In this document: in pieces, positions 50,084 to 64,000 of the stretch
How positions within the stretch are numbered: the stretch's first letter is position 1
How the letters are laid out: each line of letters opens with the position of its first letter
Source of the DNA: Brachionus manjavacas
Taxonomy: Eukaryota; Rotifera; Eurotatoria; Ploima; Brachionidae
DNA length: 64,000 nt
Direction: 5' to 3'
NCBI GenBank assembly: GCA_019054805.1
Contig: JAHQIY010000049.1
Location: forward strand, 83,261 to 147,260
Made by a program: the position numbers and the translations under genes
Notes under the pieces: model-generated
Seen by the model: only the letters and a program-made list of their open reading frames with translations
Database searches by the model: none
What the model was told of the DNA's origin: nothing

Positions 50084-53000
50084 TGAATAAGACATGGTAA
50101 AAACAGTTTCATAAATTGTATGAGAGAATTGAAATTGGTTTTCCATATCTAATTTTAAAGCCTGATTTCAGTCTTGAGCTTGATTAAGAAACAAAAAGGA
50201 AACAAAAATCAGGCTTTTGATTAGGAAATGGGAGAACAATTTCAAAACATGTATGAGAGAAGTGAAATTGGTTTTCATTTTTGTTTCAAAAGCCTGATTT
50301 TTATCTAAAGTTCATTCAAGTACCTAAAAGCACAAAAAAATATGGCTTTTGAATAAGACATGGTATAAACAATTTCATAACTTGTATGAAAGAAATGAAA
50401 TTGGTTTTCCATATTTTATTCAAAAGCCTGATAACAGTTTTGGGCAGATTTAAGCATAAAAACCATAAATTAAAATTATGCCTTTGAGTAAGATTTTGAA
50501 AAACAATTTCATAAATTGTATGAGAGAATTGAAATTGGTTTTCCATATCTAATTTTAAAGCCTGATTTCAGTCTTGAGCTTGATTAAGAAACAAAAAGGA
50601 AACAAAAATTAGGCTTTTGATTAGGAAATGGGAGAACAATTTCAAAACATGTATGAGAGAAGTAAAATTGGTTTTCATATTTGTTTTAAAAGCCTGATTT
50701 TTATCTAAAGTTCATTCAAGTACCTAAAAGCACAAAAAAATAAGGCTTTTGAATAAGACATGGTATAAACAATTTCATAACTTGTATGAAAGAAATGAAA
50801 TTGGTTTTCCATATTTTATTCAAAAGCCTGATTACAGTTTTTGGCAAATTTTAGTATAAAAACCATAAATTAAAATTATGCCTTTGAGTAAGATTTTGAA
50901 AAACAATTTCATAAATTGTATGAGAGAATTGAAATTGGTTTTCCATATCTAATTTTAAAGCCTGATTTCAGTCTTGAGCTTGATTAAGAAACAAAAAGGA
51001 AACAAAAATTAGGCTTTTGATTAGGAAATGGGAGAACAATTTCAAAACATGTATGAGAGAAGTAAAATTGGTTTTCATATTTGTTTTAAAAGCCTGATTT
51101 TTATCTAAAGTTCATTCAAGTACCTAAAAGCACAAAAAAATAAGGCTTTTGAATTAGACATGGTAAAAACAGTTTCATTAATTGTATGAGAGAAGTGAAA
51201 TTGCTTTTCCATATTTTATTTAAAAGCCCGATTTTAGTCTTTAGCTTAATTAAGTAACTAAAAGGAAACAAAAATCAGGCCTCTGATTAGGAAATGGGAG
51301 AACTTTTTCATAACTTGTATGAGAGAAGTGAAATTGGTTTTCATTTTTGTTTAAAAAGCCTGATTTTTATCTAAAGTTCATTCAAGTACCTAAAAGCACA
51401 AAAAACTAAAGCTTTTGAATAAGACATGGTAAAAACAATTTCATAACTTGTATGAGAGAAGTGAAATTGGTTTTCCATATATAATTCAAAAGCCTGATTT
51501 TAGTCTTGAGCTTAATTAAGTAACTAAAATAAAACAAAAATCAGGCCTCTGATTAGGAAATGGGAGAACAATTTCATAACTTGTATGAGAGAAGTGAAAT
51601 TGGTTTCCCATATTTTATTCAAAAGCCTGATTTCAGTTTTGAGCTTAATTAAGTAACTAAAGGGAAACAAAAATAAGGCCTCTGATTAGGAAATGGGAGA
51701 ACTTTTTCATAACTTGTATGAGAGAAGTGAAATTGGTTTTCATTTTTGTTTAAAAAGCCTGATTTTTATCTAAAGTTCGTTCAAGTACCTAAAAGCACAA
51801 AAAACTAAAGCTTTTGAATAAGACATGGTAAAAACAATTTCATAACTTGTATGAGAGAAGTGAAATTGGTTCTCCATATTTAATTCAAAAGCCTGATTTT
51901 AGTCTTGAGCTTAATTAAGTAACTAAAATAAAACAAAAATCAGGCCTCTGATTAGGAAATGGGAGAACAATTTCATTACTTGTATGAGAGAAGTGAAATT
52001 GGTTTCCCATATTTTATTTAAAAGCCTGATTTCAGTTTTGAGCTTAATTAAGAAACAAAAAGGAAACAAAAATCAGGCCTCTGATTAGGAAATGAGAGAA
52101 CTTTTTCATAACATGTATGAGAGAAGTGAAATTGGTTTTCATTTTTGTTTCAAAAGCCTGATTTTAATTTAAAGTTCATTCAAGAACCTAAAAGCACAAA
52201 AAAATAAGGTTTTTGAATTAGACATGGTAAAAACAATTTCATAAATTGTATGAGAGAAGTGAAATTGGTTTTCCATTTATAATTCAAAAGCCTGATTTTA
52301 GTCTTGAGCTTAATTAAGTAACTAAAAAGAAACTAAAATCAGGCTTTTGATTAGGAAATGGGAGAACAATTTCATAACTTGTATGAGAGAAGTGAAATTG
52401 GTTTCCCATAATTTATTTAAAAGCCTGATTTCAGTCTTGAGCTTGATTAAGAAACAAAAAGGAAACAAAAATCAGGCTTTTCATTAGGAAATGGGAGAAC
52501 AATTTCATAACATGTATGAGAGAAGTGAAATTGATTTTTATTTTTGTTTAAAAAGCCTGATTTTTATCTAAAGTTCATTCAAGTACCTAAAAGCACAAAA
52601 AAATAAGGCTTTTGAATAACACATGGTAAAAACAATTTCATAACTCGTATGAGAGAAGTGAAATTGGTTTTCCATATTTTATTCAAAAGCCTGATTACAG
52701 TTTTGGGCAAATTTAAGCATAAAAACCATAAATTAAAATCATGCCTTTGAGTAAGATTTGGAAAAACAATTTCATAAATTGTATGAGAGAATTGAAATTG
52801 GTTTTCCATTTCTAATTTTAAAGCCTGATTTCAGTCTTGAGCTTGATTAAGAAACAAAAAGGAAACAAAAATCATGCCTTTGAGTAAGATTTGGAAAAAC
52901 AATTTCATAAATTGTATGAGAGAATTGAAATTGGTTTTCCATATCTAATTTTAAAGCCTGATTTCAGTCTTGAGCTTGATTAAGAAACAAAAAGGAAACA

Positions 53001-56000
53001 AAAATCAGGCCTTAGAGTAAGATTTGGAAAAACAATTTCATAAATTGTATGAGAGAATTGAAATTGGTTTTCCATATCTAATTTTAAAGCCTGATTTCAG
53101 TCTTGAGCTTGATTAAGAAACAAAAAGGAAACAAAAATCAGGCTTTTGATTAGGAAATGGGAGAACAATTTCATAACATGTATGAGAGAAGTGAAATTGA
53201 TTTTCATTTTTGTTTAAAAAGCCTGATTTTTATCTAAAGTTCATTCAAGTACCTAAAAACACAAAAAAATAAGGCTTTTGAATAAGACATGGTAAAAAAA
53301 ATTCCATAACTCGTATGAGAGAAGTGAAATTTGTTTTCCATATTTTATTCAAAAGCCTGATTACAGTTTTGGGCAAATTTAAGTATAAAAACCATAAATT
53401 AAAATCAGGCCTTTGAGTAAGATTTGGAAAAACAATTTCATAACTTGTATGAGAGAAGTGAAATTGGTTTTCATTTTTGTTTCAAAAGCCTGATTTTGTA
53501 TTAAAGTTCATTCAAGTACCTAAAAACAGAAAAAAAAAGGCTTTTGAATAAGACATGGTAAAAACAATTTCATAACTCGTATGAGAGAAGTGAAATTGGT
53601 TTTCATATTTGTTTCAAAAGCCAGATTTTTATTTAAAGTTAATTCAAGTAACTAAAAGCACAAAAAAATGAGGCTTTTGAATAAGACATGGTAAAAACAA
53701 TTTCATAACTCGTATGAGAGAAGTGAAATTGGTTTTCATATTTGTTTCAACAGCCTGATTTCAGTTTTGGGTAAATTTAAGTATAAAAACCATAAATTAA
53801 ATTTAGGCCTTTGAGTAAGATTTGGAAAAACAATTTCATAACTTGTATGAGAGAAGTGAAATTGGTGTTCCATTTCAAATTTTAAAGCCTGATTTCGGTC
53901 TTGAGCTTAATTAAGAAACAAAAAGGAAACAAAAATGAGGCTTTTGAATAAGACATGGTAAAAACAATTTCATAACTCGTATGAGAGAAGTGAAATTGGT
54001 TTTCATTTTTGTTTCAAAAGCCTGATTTTTATCTAAAGTTCATTCAAGTACCTAAAAGCACAAAAAAATAAGGCTTTTGAATTAGACATGAAAAAAACAA
54101 TTTCATAACTTGTATGAGAGAAGTGAAATTGGTTTTCCATTTCTAATTTTAAAGCCTGATTTCAGTCTTGAGCTTGATTAAGAAACAAAAAGGAAACAAA
54201 AATCAGGCTTTTGATTAGGAAATGGGAGAACAATTTCATAACATGTATGAGAGAAGTGAAATTGGTTTTCATATTTGTTTCAAAAGCCTGATTTTTATCT
54301 AAAGTTCATTCAAGTACCTAAAAGCACATAAAAATAAGGCTTTTGAATAAGAGATGGTAAAAACAATTTCATAACTCGTATGAGAGAAGTGAAATTGGTT
54401 TTCCATATTTTATTCAAAAGCCTGATTACAGTTTTGGGCAAATTTTAGTATAAAAACCATAAATTAAAATCAGGCCTTTGAGTAAGATTTGGAAAAGAAT
54501 TTCATAACTTGTATGAGAGAAGTGAAATTGGTTTTCATTTTTGTTTCAAAAGCCAGATTTTTATTTAAAGTTAATTCAAGTAACTAAAAGCACAAAAAAA
54601 TGAGGCTTTTGAATAAGACATGGTAAAAACAATTTCATAACTCGTATGAGAGAAGTGAAATTGGTTTTCATATTTGTTTCAAAAGCCTGATTTCAGTTTT
54701 GGGTAAATTTAAGTATAAAAACCATAAATTAAAATCAGGCCTTTGAGTAAGATTTGGAAAAACAATTTCATAACTCGTATGAGAGAAGTGAAATTGGTTT
54801 TCCATTTCTAATTTTAAAGCCTGATTTCAGTCTTGAGCTTGATTAAGAAACAAAAAGGAAACAAAAATCAGGCTTTTGATTAGGAAATGGGATAACAATT
54901 TAATAACTTGTATGAGAGAAGTGAAATTGGTTTTCATTTTTGTTTCAAAAGCCTGATTTTTATCTGAAGTTCATTCAAGTACCTAAAAGCACAAAAAAAT
55001 AAGGCTTTTGAATAAGAGATGGTAAAAACAATTTCATAACTCGTATGATAGAAGTGAAATTGGTTTTCCATTTCTAATTTTAAAGCCTGATTTCAGTCTT
55101 GAGCTTAATTAAGAAACAAAAAGGAAACAAAAATCAGGCTTTTGATTAGGAAATGGGATAACAATTTAATAACTTGTATGAGAGAAGTGAAATTGGTTTT
55201 CATTTATGTTTCAAAAGCCTGATTTTTATCTGAAGTTCATTCAAGTACCTAAAAGCACAAAAAAATAAGGCTTTTGAATAAGACATGGTAAAAACAATTT
55301 CATAACTTGTATGAGAGAAGTGAAATTGGTTTTCCATATTTTATTCAAAAGCCTGATTTCAGTTTTGGGCAAATTTAAGTATAAAAACCATAAATTAAAA
55401 TCAGGCCTTTGAGTAAGATTTGGAAAAGAATTTCATAACTTGTATGAGAGAAGTGAAATTGGTTTTCATTTTTGTTTCAAAAGCCTGATTTTTATTTAAA
55501 GTTCATTCAAGTACCTAAAAGCACAAAAAAATAAGGCTTTTGAATAAGACATGGTAAAAACAATTTCATAACTCGTATGAGAGAAGTGAAATTGGTTTTC
55601 ATTTTTGTTTCAAAAGCCTGATTTTTATCTGAAGTTCATTCAAGTACCTAAAAGCACAAAAAAATAAGGCTTTTGAATAAGAGATGGTAAAAACAATTTC
55701 ATAACTCGTATGAGAGAAGTGAAATTGGTTTTCCATTTCTAATTTTAAAGCCTGATTTCAGTCTTGAGCTTGATTAAGAAACAAAAAGGAAACAAAAATC
55801 AGGCTTTTGATTAGGAAATGGGAGAACAATTTCATAACATGTATGAGAGAAGTGAAATTGGTTTTCATATTTGTTTCAAAAGCCTGATTTTTATCTAAAG
55901 TTCATTCAAGTACCTAAAAGCACAAAAAAATAAGGCTTTTGAATAAGACATGGTAAAAACAATTTCATAACTCGTATGAGAGAAGTGAAATTGGTTTTCC

Positions 56001-59000
56001 ATATTTTATTCAAAAGCCTGATTACAGTTTTGGGCAAATTTTAGTATAAAAACCATAAATTAAAATCAGGCCTTTGAGTAAGATTTGGAAAAGAATTTCA
56101 TAACTTGTATGAGAGATGTGAAATTGGTTTTCATTTTTGTTTCAAAAGCCTGATTTTTATTTAAAGTTCATTCAAGTACCTAAAAGCACAAAAAAAATAT
56201 GGCTTTTGAATAAAACATGGTAAAAACAATTTCATAACTCGTATGAGAGAAGTGAAATTGGTTTTCCATTTCTAATTTTAAAGCCTGATTTCAGTCTTGA
56301 GCTTAATTAAGAAACAAAAAGGAAACAAATATCAGGCTTTTGATTAGGAAATGGGAAAAAAATTTCATAACTTGTATGAGAGAAGTGAAATTGGTTTTCC
56401 ATTTCTAATTTTAAAGCCTGATTTCAGTCTTGAGCTTAATTAAGAAACAAAAAGGAAACAAAAATCAGGCTTTTGATTTGGAAATGGGAGAACAATTTCA
56501 AAACATGTATGAGAGAAGTGAAATTGGTTTTCATTTTTGTTTCAAAAGCCTGATTTTTATCTAAAGTTCATTCAAGTACCTAAAAGCACAAAAAAATAAG
56601 GCTTTTGAATAAGACATGGTAAAAACAATTTCATAACTTGAATGATAGAAATGAAATTGGTTTTCCATATTTTATTCAAAAGCCTGATTTCAGTTTTGGG
56701 CAAATTTAAGTATAAAAACCATAAATTAAAATCAGGCCTTTGAGTAAGATTTGGAAAAACAATTTCATAACTTGTATAAGAGAAGTGAAATTGGTTTTCA
56801 TTTTTGTTTCAAAAGCCTGATTTTTATTTAAAGTTCATTCAAGTACCTAAAAGCACAAAAAAATGAGGCTTTTGAATAAGACATGGTAAAAACAATTTCA
56901 TAACTTGTATGAGAGAAATGAAATTGGTTTTCATATTTGTTTCAAAAGCCTGATTTCAGTTTTGGGTAAATTTTAGTATAAAAACCATAAATTAAAATCA
57001 GGCCTTTGAGTTAGATTTGGAAAAACAATTTCATAACTCGTATGAGAGAAGTGAAAATGGTTTTCCATTTCTTATTTTAAAGCCTGATTTCAGTCTTGAG
57101 CTTAATTAAGAAACAAAAAGGAAACAAAAATCAGGCTTTTGATTAGGAAATGGGAAAACAATTTCATAACTTGTATTAGAGAAGTGAAATTGGTTTTCCA
57201 TTTCTAATTTTAAAGCCTGATTTCAGTCTTGAGCTTGATTAAGAAACAAAAAGGAAACAAAAATCAGGCTTTTGATTAGGAAATGGGAGAACAATTTCAT
57301 AACATGTATGAGAGAAGTGAAATTGGTTTTCATATTTGTTTCAAAAGCCTGATTTTTATCTAAAGTTCATTCAAGTACCTAAAAGCACAAAAAAATAAGG
57401 CTTTTGAATAAGACATGGTAAAAACAATTTCATAACTCGTATGAGAGAAGTGAAATTGGTTTTCCATATTTTATTCAAAAGCCTGATTACAGTTTTGGGC
57501 AAATTTTAGTATAAAAACCATAAATTAAAATCAGGCCTTTGAGTAAGATTTGGAAAAAAATTTCATAACTTGTATGATAGAAGTGAAATTGGTTTTTCAT
57601 TTCTAATTTTAAAGCCTGATTTCAGTCTTGAGCTTAATTAAGACACAAAAAGGAAACAAAAATCAGGCTTTTGATAAGGAAATGGGAGAACAATTTCATA
57701 ACTTGTATGATAGAAGTGAAATTGGTTTTTCATTTCTAATTTTAAAGCCTGATTTCAGTCTTGAGCTTAATTAAGACACAAAAAGGAAACAAAAATCAGG
57801 CTTTTGATTAGGAAATGGGAGAACAATTTCATAACATGTATGAAAGAAGTGAAATTGGTTTTCATATTTGTTTAAAAAGCCTGATTTTTATCTAAAGTTC
57901 ATTTAAGTACCTAAAAGCACAAAAAAATGAGGCTTTTGAATAAGACATGGTAAAAACAATTTCATAACTTGTATGAGAGAAATGAAATTGGTTTTCATAT
58001 TTGTTTCAAAAGCCTGATTTCAGTTTTGGGTAAATTTAAGTATAAAAACCATTAAATTAAAATCAGACCTTTGAGTAAGATTTGGAAAAACAATTTCATA
58101 ACTTGTATGAGAGAAAAGAAATTGGTTTTCCATTTCTAATTTTAAAGCCTGATTTCAGTCTTGAGTTTAATTAAATAACTAAAAGCAAAAAAAAAATCAG
58201 GCTTTTGATTAGGAAATGGGAAAACAATTTCATAACTTGTATGACAGAATTGAAATATGTTTTCCATATTTTTTTCAAAAGTCTGATTTTTATCTAATGT
58301 TCATTCAAGTACCAAAAAGAACAAAAAAAATCAGTCTTTTGAATAGACATGGTAAAAACAATTTCATAACTTGTATGAGAGAAGTGAAATTGGTTTTCCA
58401 TATCTTATTCAAAAGCCTGATTTCAGTCTTGAGCTTAATTAAGAAACAAAAAGGAAACAAAAATCAGGCTTTTGATTAGGAAATGGGAGAACAATTTCAT
58501 AACTTGTATGAGAGAAGTGAAATTGGTTTTTCATTTCTAATTTTAAAGCCTGATTTTAGTCTTGAGCCTAATTAAGAAACAAAAAGGAAACAAAAATCAG
58601 GCTTTTGATTAGGAAATGGGAGAACAATTTCATAACATGTATGAGAGAAGTAAAATTGGTTTTTCATTTCTAATGTTTCAAAGCCTGATTTTTTATCTTA
58701 AAGCTTAATTCCATGAAACAAAAAAGGAAACAAAAATCAGGCTTTTGATAAGGAAATGGGAGAACAATTATATAACTTGTATGAGAGAAGTGAAATTGGT
58801 GTTCCATTTCAAATTTTAAAGCCTGATTTCGGTCTTGAGCTTAATTAAGAAACAAAAAGGAAACAAAAATCAGGCTTTTGATTAGGAAATGGGAGAACAA
58901 TTTCATAACATGTATGAGAGAAGTAAAATTGGTTTTCATATTTGTTTCAAAAGCCTGATTTCAGTTTTGGGTAAATTCAAGTATAAAAACCATAAATTAA

Positions 59001-62000
59001 AATCAGGCTTTTGAGTAAGATTTGGAAAAACAATTTCATAACTTGTATGTGAGAAGTAAAATTGGTTTTCATATTTGTTTCAAAAGCCTGATTTCAGTTT
59101 TGGGTAAATTTAAGTATAAAAACCATAAATTAAAATCATTCCTTTGAGTAAGACATGGAAAAACAATTTCATAACTTCTATTAGAGAAGTAAAATTGGTT
59201 TTCTATATTTTATTCAAAATCCTGATTACAGTTATAAGCAAATTTAATTTAAAAAACCAGAAAAAAAAATCATTCCTTTGAGTAAGACATGGAAAAACAA
59301 TTTCATAACTTCTATTAGAGAAGTAAAATTGGTTTTCTATATTTATTTCAAAAGCCTGATTTTTATCTAAAGTTCATTCAAGTACCTAAAAGCACAAAAA
59401 AATAAGGCTTTTGAATAAGACATGGTAAAAACAATTTCATAACTCGTATCGGAGAAGTGAAATTGGTTTTCCATTTCTAATTTTAAAGCCTGATTTCAGT
59501 CTTGAGCTTTATTAAAAAACAAAAAGGAAACAAAAATCAGGCCTTTGAGTAAGATTTGGAAAAACAATTTCATTACTCGTATGAGAGAAGTGAAATTGGT
59601 TTTCCATTTCTAATTTTAAAGCCTGATTTCAGTCTTGAGCTTAATTAAGAAACAAAAAGGAAAAAAAAATCAGACTTTTGATTAGGAAATGGGAGAACAA
59701 TTTCATAACTTGTATGAAAGAAGTGAAATTGGTTTTCCATTTTTAATTTAAAGCCTGATTTCAGTCTTGAGCTTAATTAAGTAACTAAAAGGAAACAAAA
59801 ATCAGAACTTTTGATTAGGAAATGGGAGAACAATTTCATAACTTGTATGAGAGAAGTGAAATTGGTTTTCATATTTGTTTAAAAAGCCTGATTTTTATCT
59901 AAAGTTCATTCAAGTACCTAAAAGCACAAAAAAATAAGGCTTTTGAATAAGACATGGTAAAAACAATTTCATAACTCGTATCGGAGAAGTGAAATTGGTT
60001 TTCCATTTCTAATTTTAAAGCCTGATATCAGTCTTGAGCTAAATTATGAAACAAAAAGGAAACAAAAATCAGGCTTTTGATTAGGAAATGGGAGAACAAT
60101 TTCATTACTTGGATGAGAGAAGTGAAATTGGTTTTCCATTTCTAATTCAAAAGCCTGATTTCAGTGTTGTGCTTAATTAAGAAACTAAAAGGAAACAAAA
60201 ATCAGGCTTTTGATTAGGAAATGGGAGAACAATTTCATTACTCGTATGAGAGAAGTGAAATTGGTTTTCCATTTCTAATTTTAAAGCCTGATTTCAGTCT
60301 TGAGCTTAATTAAGAAACAAAAAGGAAAAAAAATCAGGCTTTTGATTAGGAAATGGGAGAACAATTTCATAACTTGTATGAGAGAAGTTAAATTGGTTTT
60401 CCATTTCTAATTTTAAAGCCTGATTTCAGTCTTGAGCTTAATTAAAAAACAAAAAGGAAACAAAAATCAGGCTTTTGATTAGGAAATGGGAGAACAATTT
60501 CATAACATGAATGAGAGAAGTGAAATTGGTTTTCATATTTGTTTAAAAAGCCTGATTTTTATCTAAAGTTCATTCAAGTACCTAAAAGCACAAAAAAATA
60601 AGGCTTTTGAATAAGACATGGTAAAAAAAATTTCTTAACTTGAATGAGAGAAATGAAATTGGTTTTCCATTTCTAATTTTAAAGTCTGATTTCAGTCTTG
60701 AGCTAAATTATGAAACCAAAGGAAACAAAAATCAGGCTTTTGATTAGGAAATGGGAGAACAATTTCATAACTTGTATGAGAGAAGTGAAATTGGTTTTTC
60801 ATTTCTAATTTTAAAGCCTGATTTTAGTCTTGAGCCTAATTAAGAAACAAAAAGGAAACAAAAATCAGGCTTTTGATTAGGAAATGGGAGAACAATTTCA
60901 TAACATGTATGAGAGAAGTGAAATTGGTTTTTCATTTCTAATTTTAAAGCCTGATATCAGTCTTGAGCTTAATTATGAAACAAAAAGGAAACAAAAATCA
61001 GGCTTTTGATTAGGAAATGGGAGAACAATTTCATAACTTGTATGAGAGAAGTGAAATTGGTTTTTCATTTCTAATTTTAAAGCCTGATTTTAGTCTTGAG
61101 CTTAATTATGAAACAAAAAGGAAACAAAAATCAGGCTTTTTGATTAGGGAAATGGGAGAACAATTTCATAACTTGTATGAGAGAAGTGAAATTGGTTTTC
61201 CATTTCTAATTTTAAAGCCTGATTTTAGTCTTGAGCTTAATTAAGAAACAAAAAGGGAAACAAAATCAGGCTTTTGATTAGGAAATGGGAGAACAATTTC
61301 ATAACATGTATGAGAGAAGTGAAATTGGTTTCTTCATTTCTAATTTTAAAGCCTGATTTCAGTCTTGAGCTTAATTATGAAACAAAAAGGAAACAAAAAT
61401 CAGGCTTTTGATTAGGAAATGGGAGAACAATTTCATAACATGTATGAGAGAAGTAAAATTGGTTTTCCATATTTTATTCAAAAGCCTGATTACATTTTTG
61501 GACAAATTTAATTTAAAAAACCAGAAAAAAAAATCATGCCTTTGAGTAAGACATGGAAAAACAATTTCATAACTTCTTTTTGAGAAGTAAAATTGGTTTT
61601 CATATTTGTTTCAAAAGCCTGATTTCAGTTTTGGGTAAATTTAAGTATAAAAACCATAAATTAAAATCAGGCTTTTGAGTAAGATTTGGAAAAACAATTT
61701 CATAACTCGTATGAGAGAAGTGAAATTGGTTTTCCATTTCTAATTTTAAAGCCTGATTTCAGTCTTGAGCTTGATTAAGAAACAAAAAGGAAACAAAAAT
61801 CAGGCTTTTGATTAGGAAATGGGAGAACAATTTCATAACTTGTATAAGAGAAGTGAAATTGGTTTTCATTTTTGTTTAAAAAGCCTGATTTTTCAGTCTT
61901 GGGTCATTCAAGTACCTAAAAGTACAAAAAAATAAGGCTTTTGAATAAGACATGGTAAAAACAATTTCATAACTCGTATGAGAGAAGTGAAATTGGTTTT

Positions 62001-64000
62001 CCATATTTTATTCAAAAGCCTGATTACAGTTTTGGGCAAATTTAAGTATAAAAACCATAAATAATAATTATGCCTTTAATTAAGATTTGGAAAAACAATT
62101 TCATAAATTGTATGATAGAAGTGAAATTGGTTTTTCATTTCTAATTTTAAAGCCTGATTTCAGTCTTGAGCTTAATTAAGAAACAAAAAGGAAACAAAAA
62201 TCAGGCTTTTGATTTGGAAATGGGAGAACAATTTCATAACATGTATGAAAGAAGTGAAATTGGTTTTCATATTTGTTTAAAAAGCCTGATTTTTATCTAA
62301 AGTTCATTTAAGTACCTAAAAGCACAAAAAAATAAGGCTTTTGAATAAGACATGGTAAAAACAGTTTCATAATTTGTATGAGAGAAATGAAATTAGTTTT
62401 CCATATTTTATTCAAAAGCCTGATTTCAGTTTTGGGCAAATTTAAGTATAAAAACCATAAATTAAAATCAGGCCTTTGAGTAAGATTTGGAAAAACAATT
62501 TCATAACTTGTATAAGAGAAGTGAAATTGGTTTTCCATATTTTATTCAAAAGCCTGATTTTTATTTAAAGTTTATTCAAGTACCTAAAAGCACAAAAAAA
62601 TAAGGCTTTTGAATAAGACATGGTAAAAACAATTTCATAACTTGTATGAGAAAAATGAAATTGGTTTTCATATTTGTTTCAAAAGCCTGATTTCAGTTTT
62701 GGGTAAATTTAAGTATAAAAACCATAAATTAAAATCAGGCCTTTAAGTAAGATTTGGAAAAACAATTTCCTTACTCGAATGAGAGAAGTGAAATTGGTTT
62801 TCCATTTCTAATTTTAAAGCCTGATTTCAGTCTTGAGCTTAATTAAGAAACAAAAAGGAAAAAAAATCATGCTTTTGATTAGGAAATGGGAGAACAATTT
62901 CATAACTTGTATGAGAGAAGTGAAATTGGTTTTCCATTTCTAATTTTAAAGCCTGATTTCAGTCTTGAGCTTGATTAAGAAACAAAAAGGAAACAAAAAT
63001 CAGGCTTTTGATTAGGAAATGGGAGAACAATTTCATAACATGTATGAGAGAAGTGAAATTGGTTTTCATATTTGTTTCAAAAGCCTGATTTTTATCTTAA
63101 GTTCATTCAAGTACCTAAAAGCACAAAAAAATAAGGCTTTTGAATAAGACATGGTAAAAACAATTTCATAACTTGTATGAGAGAAATGAAATTGGTTTTC
63201 ATATTTGTTTCAAAAGCCTGATTTCAGTTTTGGGTAAATTTAAGTATAAAAACCATTAAATTAAAATCAGACCTTTGAGTAAGATTTGGAAAAAAAATTT
63301 CATAACTCGTATGAGAGAAGTGAAATTGGTTTTCCATTTCTAATTTTAAAGCCTGATTTCAGTCTTGAGCTTGATTAAGAAACAAAAAGGAAACAAAAAT
63401 CAGGCTTTTGATTAGGAAATGGGAGAACAATTTCATAACATGAATGAGAGAAGTGAAATTGGTTTTCATATTTGTTTAAAAAGCCTGATTTTTATCTAAA
63501 GTTCATTCAAGTACCTAAAAGCACAAAAAAATAAGGCTTTTGAATAAGACATGGTAAAAACAATTTCATAACTCGTATCGGAGAAGTGAAATTGGTTTTC
63601 CATTTCTAATTTTAAAGCCTGATTTCAGTCTTGAGCTTAATTAAAAAACAAAAAGGAAACAAAAATCAGGCTTTTGATTAGGAAATGGGAGAACAATTTC
63701 AAACTTGTATGAGAGAAGTGAAATTGGTTTTTCATTTCTAATTTTAAAGCCTGATTTCAGTCTTGAGCCTAATTAAGAAACAAAAAGGAAACAAAAATCA
63801 GGCTTTTGATTAAGAAATGGGAGAACAATTTCATAACATGTATGAGAGAAGTGAAATTGGTTTTTCATTTCTAATTTTAAAGCCTGATATCAGTCTTGAG
63901 CTTAATTATGAAACAAAAAGGAAACAAAAATCAGGCTTTTGATTAGGAAATGGGAGAACAATTTCATAACATGTATGAGAGAAGTAAAATTGGTTTTCCA

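Larger units (their letters stand above)
23925..64000 (+). repeat. 133-bp dyad-symmetric satellite array (about 300 units)
   Basis: Head-to-tail units of about 133 bp; one typical unit is 37187-37319. Each has outer inverted arms (AATCAGGCTTTT and AAAGCCTGATT) and inner arms (ATGGGARAACAATTTCA and TGAAATTGGTTTYCCAT) around an 18-nt loop near ACTTGTATGAGAGAAG. The spacer between hairpins often carries its own dyad, CTTAATTAAG flanked by TTTAGT and ACTAAA. Spacers fall into subfamilies: TTGAGCTTAATTAAGTAACT; AAAGTTCATTCAAGTACC; GGGCAAATTTAAGTATAAAA; CATATTACAGTGACTAATAG. Arms vary in parallel (ATTAGGAAATGGGAG, ATTAGACATGGTAAA, AGTAAGATTTGGAAA). Since 133 is not a multiple of 3, the short open frames are periodic shadows. 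The array starts in a partial unit at about 23925, is interrupted at 26779-27490, and runs off the right edge. Confidence 0.95.

Noticed and set aside
23815..62538. Short open frames such as MGEQFHNLYERSEIGF on + and MNKIWETNFTSLIQ on -
   Set aside because: Same reasoning for the 133-bp satellite: two-unit frames on both strands, with no start context and no conservation beyond the repeat.
23925..64000. CRISPR-like array of repeats and spacers
   Set aside because: Units are 133 bp with spacers that fall into a few shared classes, in eukaryotic DNA with spliced genes. There are no unique spacers and no cas genes.

Overview
The window is AT-rich eukaryotic nuclear DNA, most likely from an invertebrate animal. 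The signs are spliced genes with very short GT-AG introns (62 and 53 nt), a metazoan-type SET1 histone methyltransferase, a hAT transposon relic and two long satellite arrays. I cannot name the species from the sequence.

Layout: (1) 1-11235 is a tandem satellite of about 262 bp per unit, with higher-order structure in its right half; it runs off the left edge. (2) 11236-23203 is a 12-kb island of non-satellite DNA. It holds the 3' exons of a small gene with a chromo/chromoshadow-like segment (11293-12093), fragments of two DNA transposases (13185-13727 and about 13810-14660), and the two ends of a SET1/SETD1-type H3K4 methyltransferase gene. The RRM end lies at 17350-18284 and the N-SET plus SET end at 22078-23203, with about 3.8 kb of AT-rich DNA between them. 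(3) About 23925-64000 is a second satellite of about 133 bp per unit, roughly 300 units, running off the right edge. Each unit is an inverted repeat that can fold into a long hairpin. The array contains a duplicated copy of its own left edge, several higher-order repeats and one inverted block.

The island is cut on both sides at exon borders. The chromo-like gene begins at a splice acceptor just after the first array, with no 5' exons visible. The SET1 gene stops at a perfect splice donor (23204) inside the SET domain, before the second array. So either each array lies within an intron, making the SET1 intron at least 40.8 kb, or both genes are truncated relics in satellite heterochromatin. 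The SET1 copy carries frameshifts, in-frame stops and a Tyr-to-Cys change at an active-site position, which favours a pseudogene. Many frameshifts sit in A-runs, so assembly error is a partial alternative.

The most unusual element is the dyad-symmetric 133-bp satellite. Its hairpin core is conserved while the spacers between hairpins fall into distinct subfamilies.
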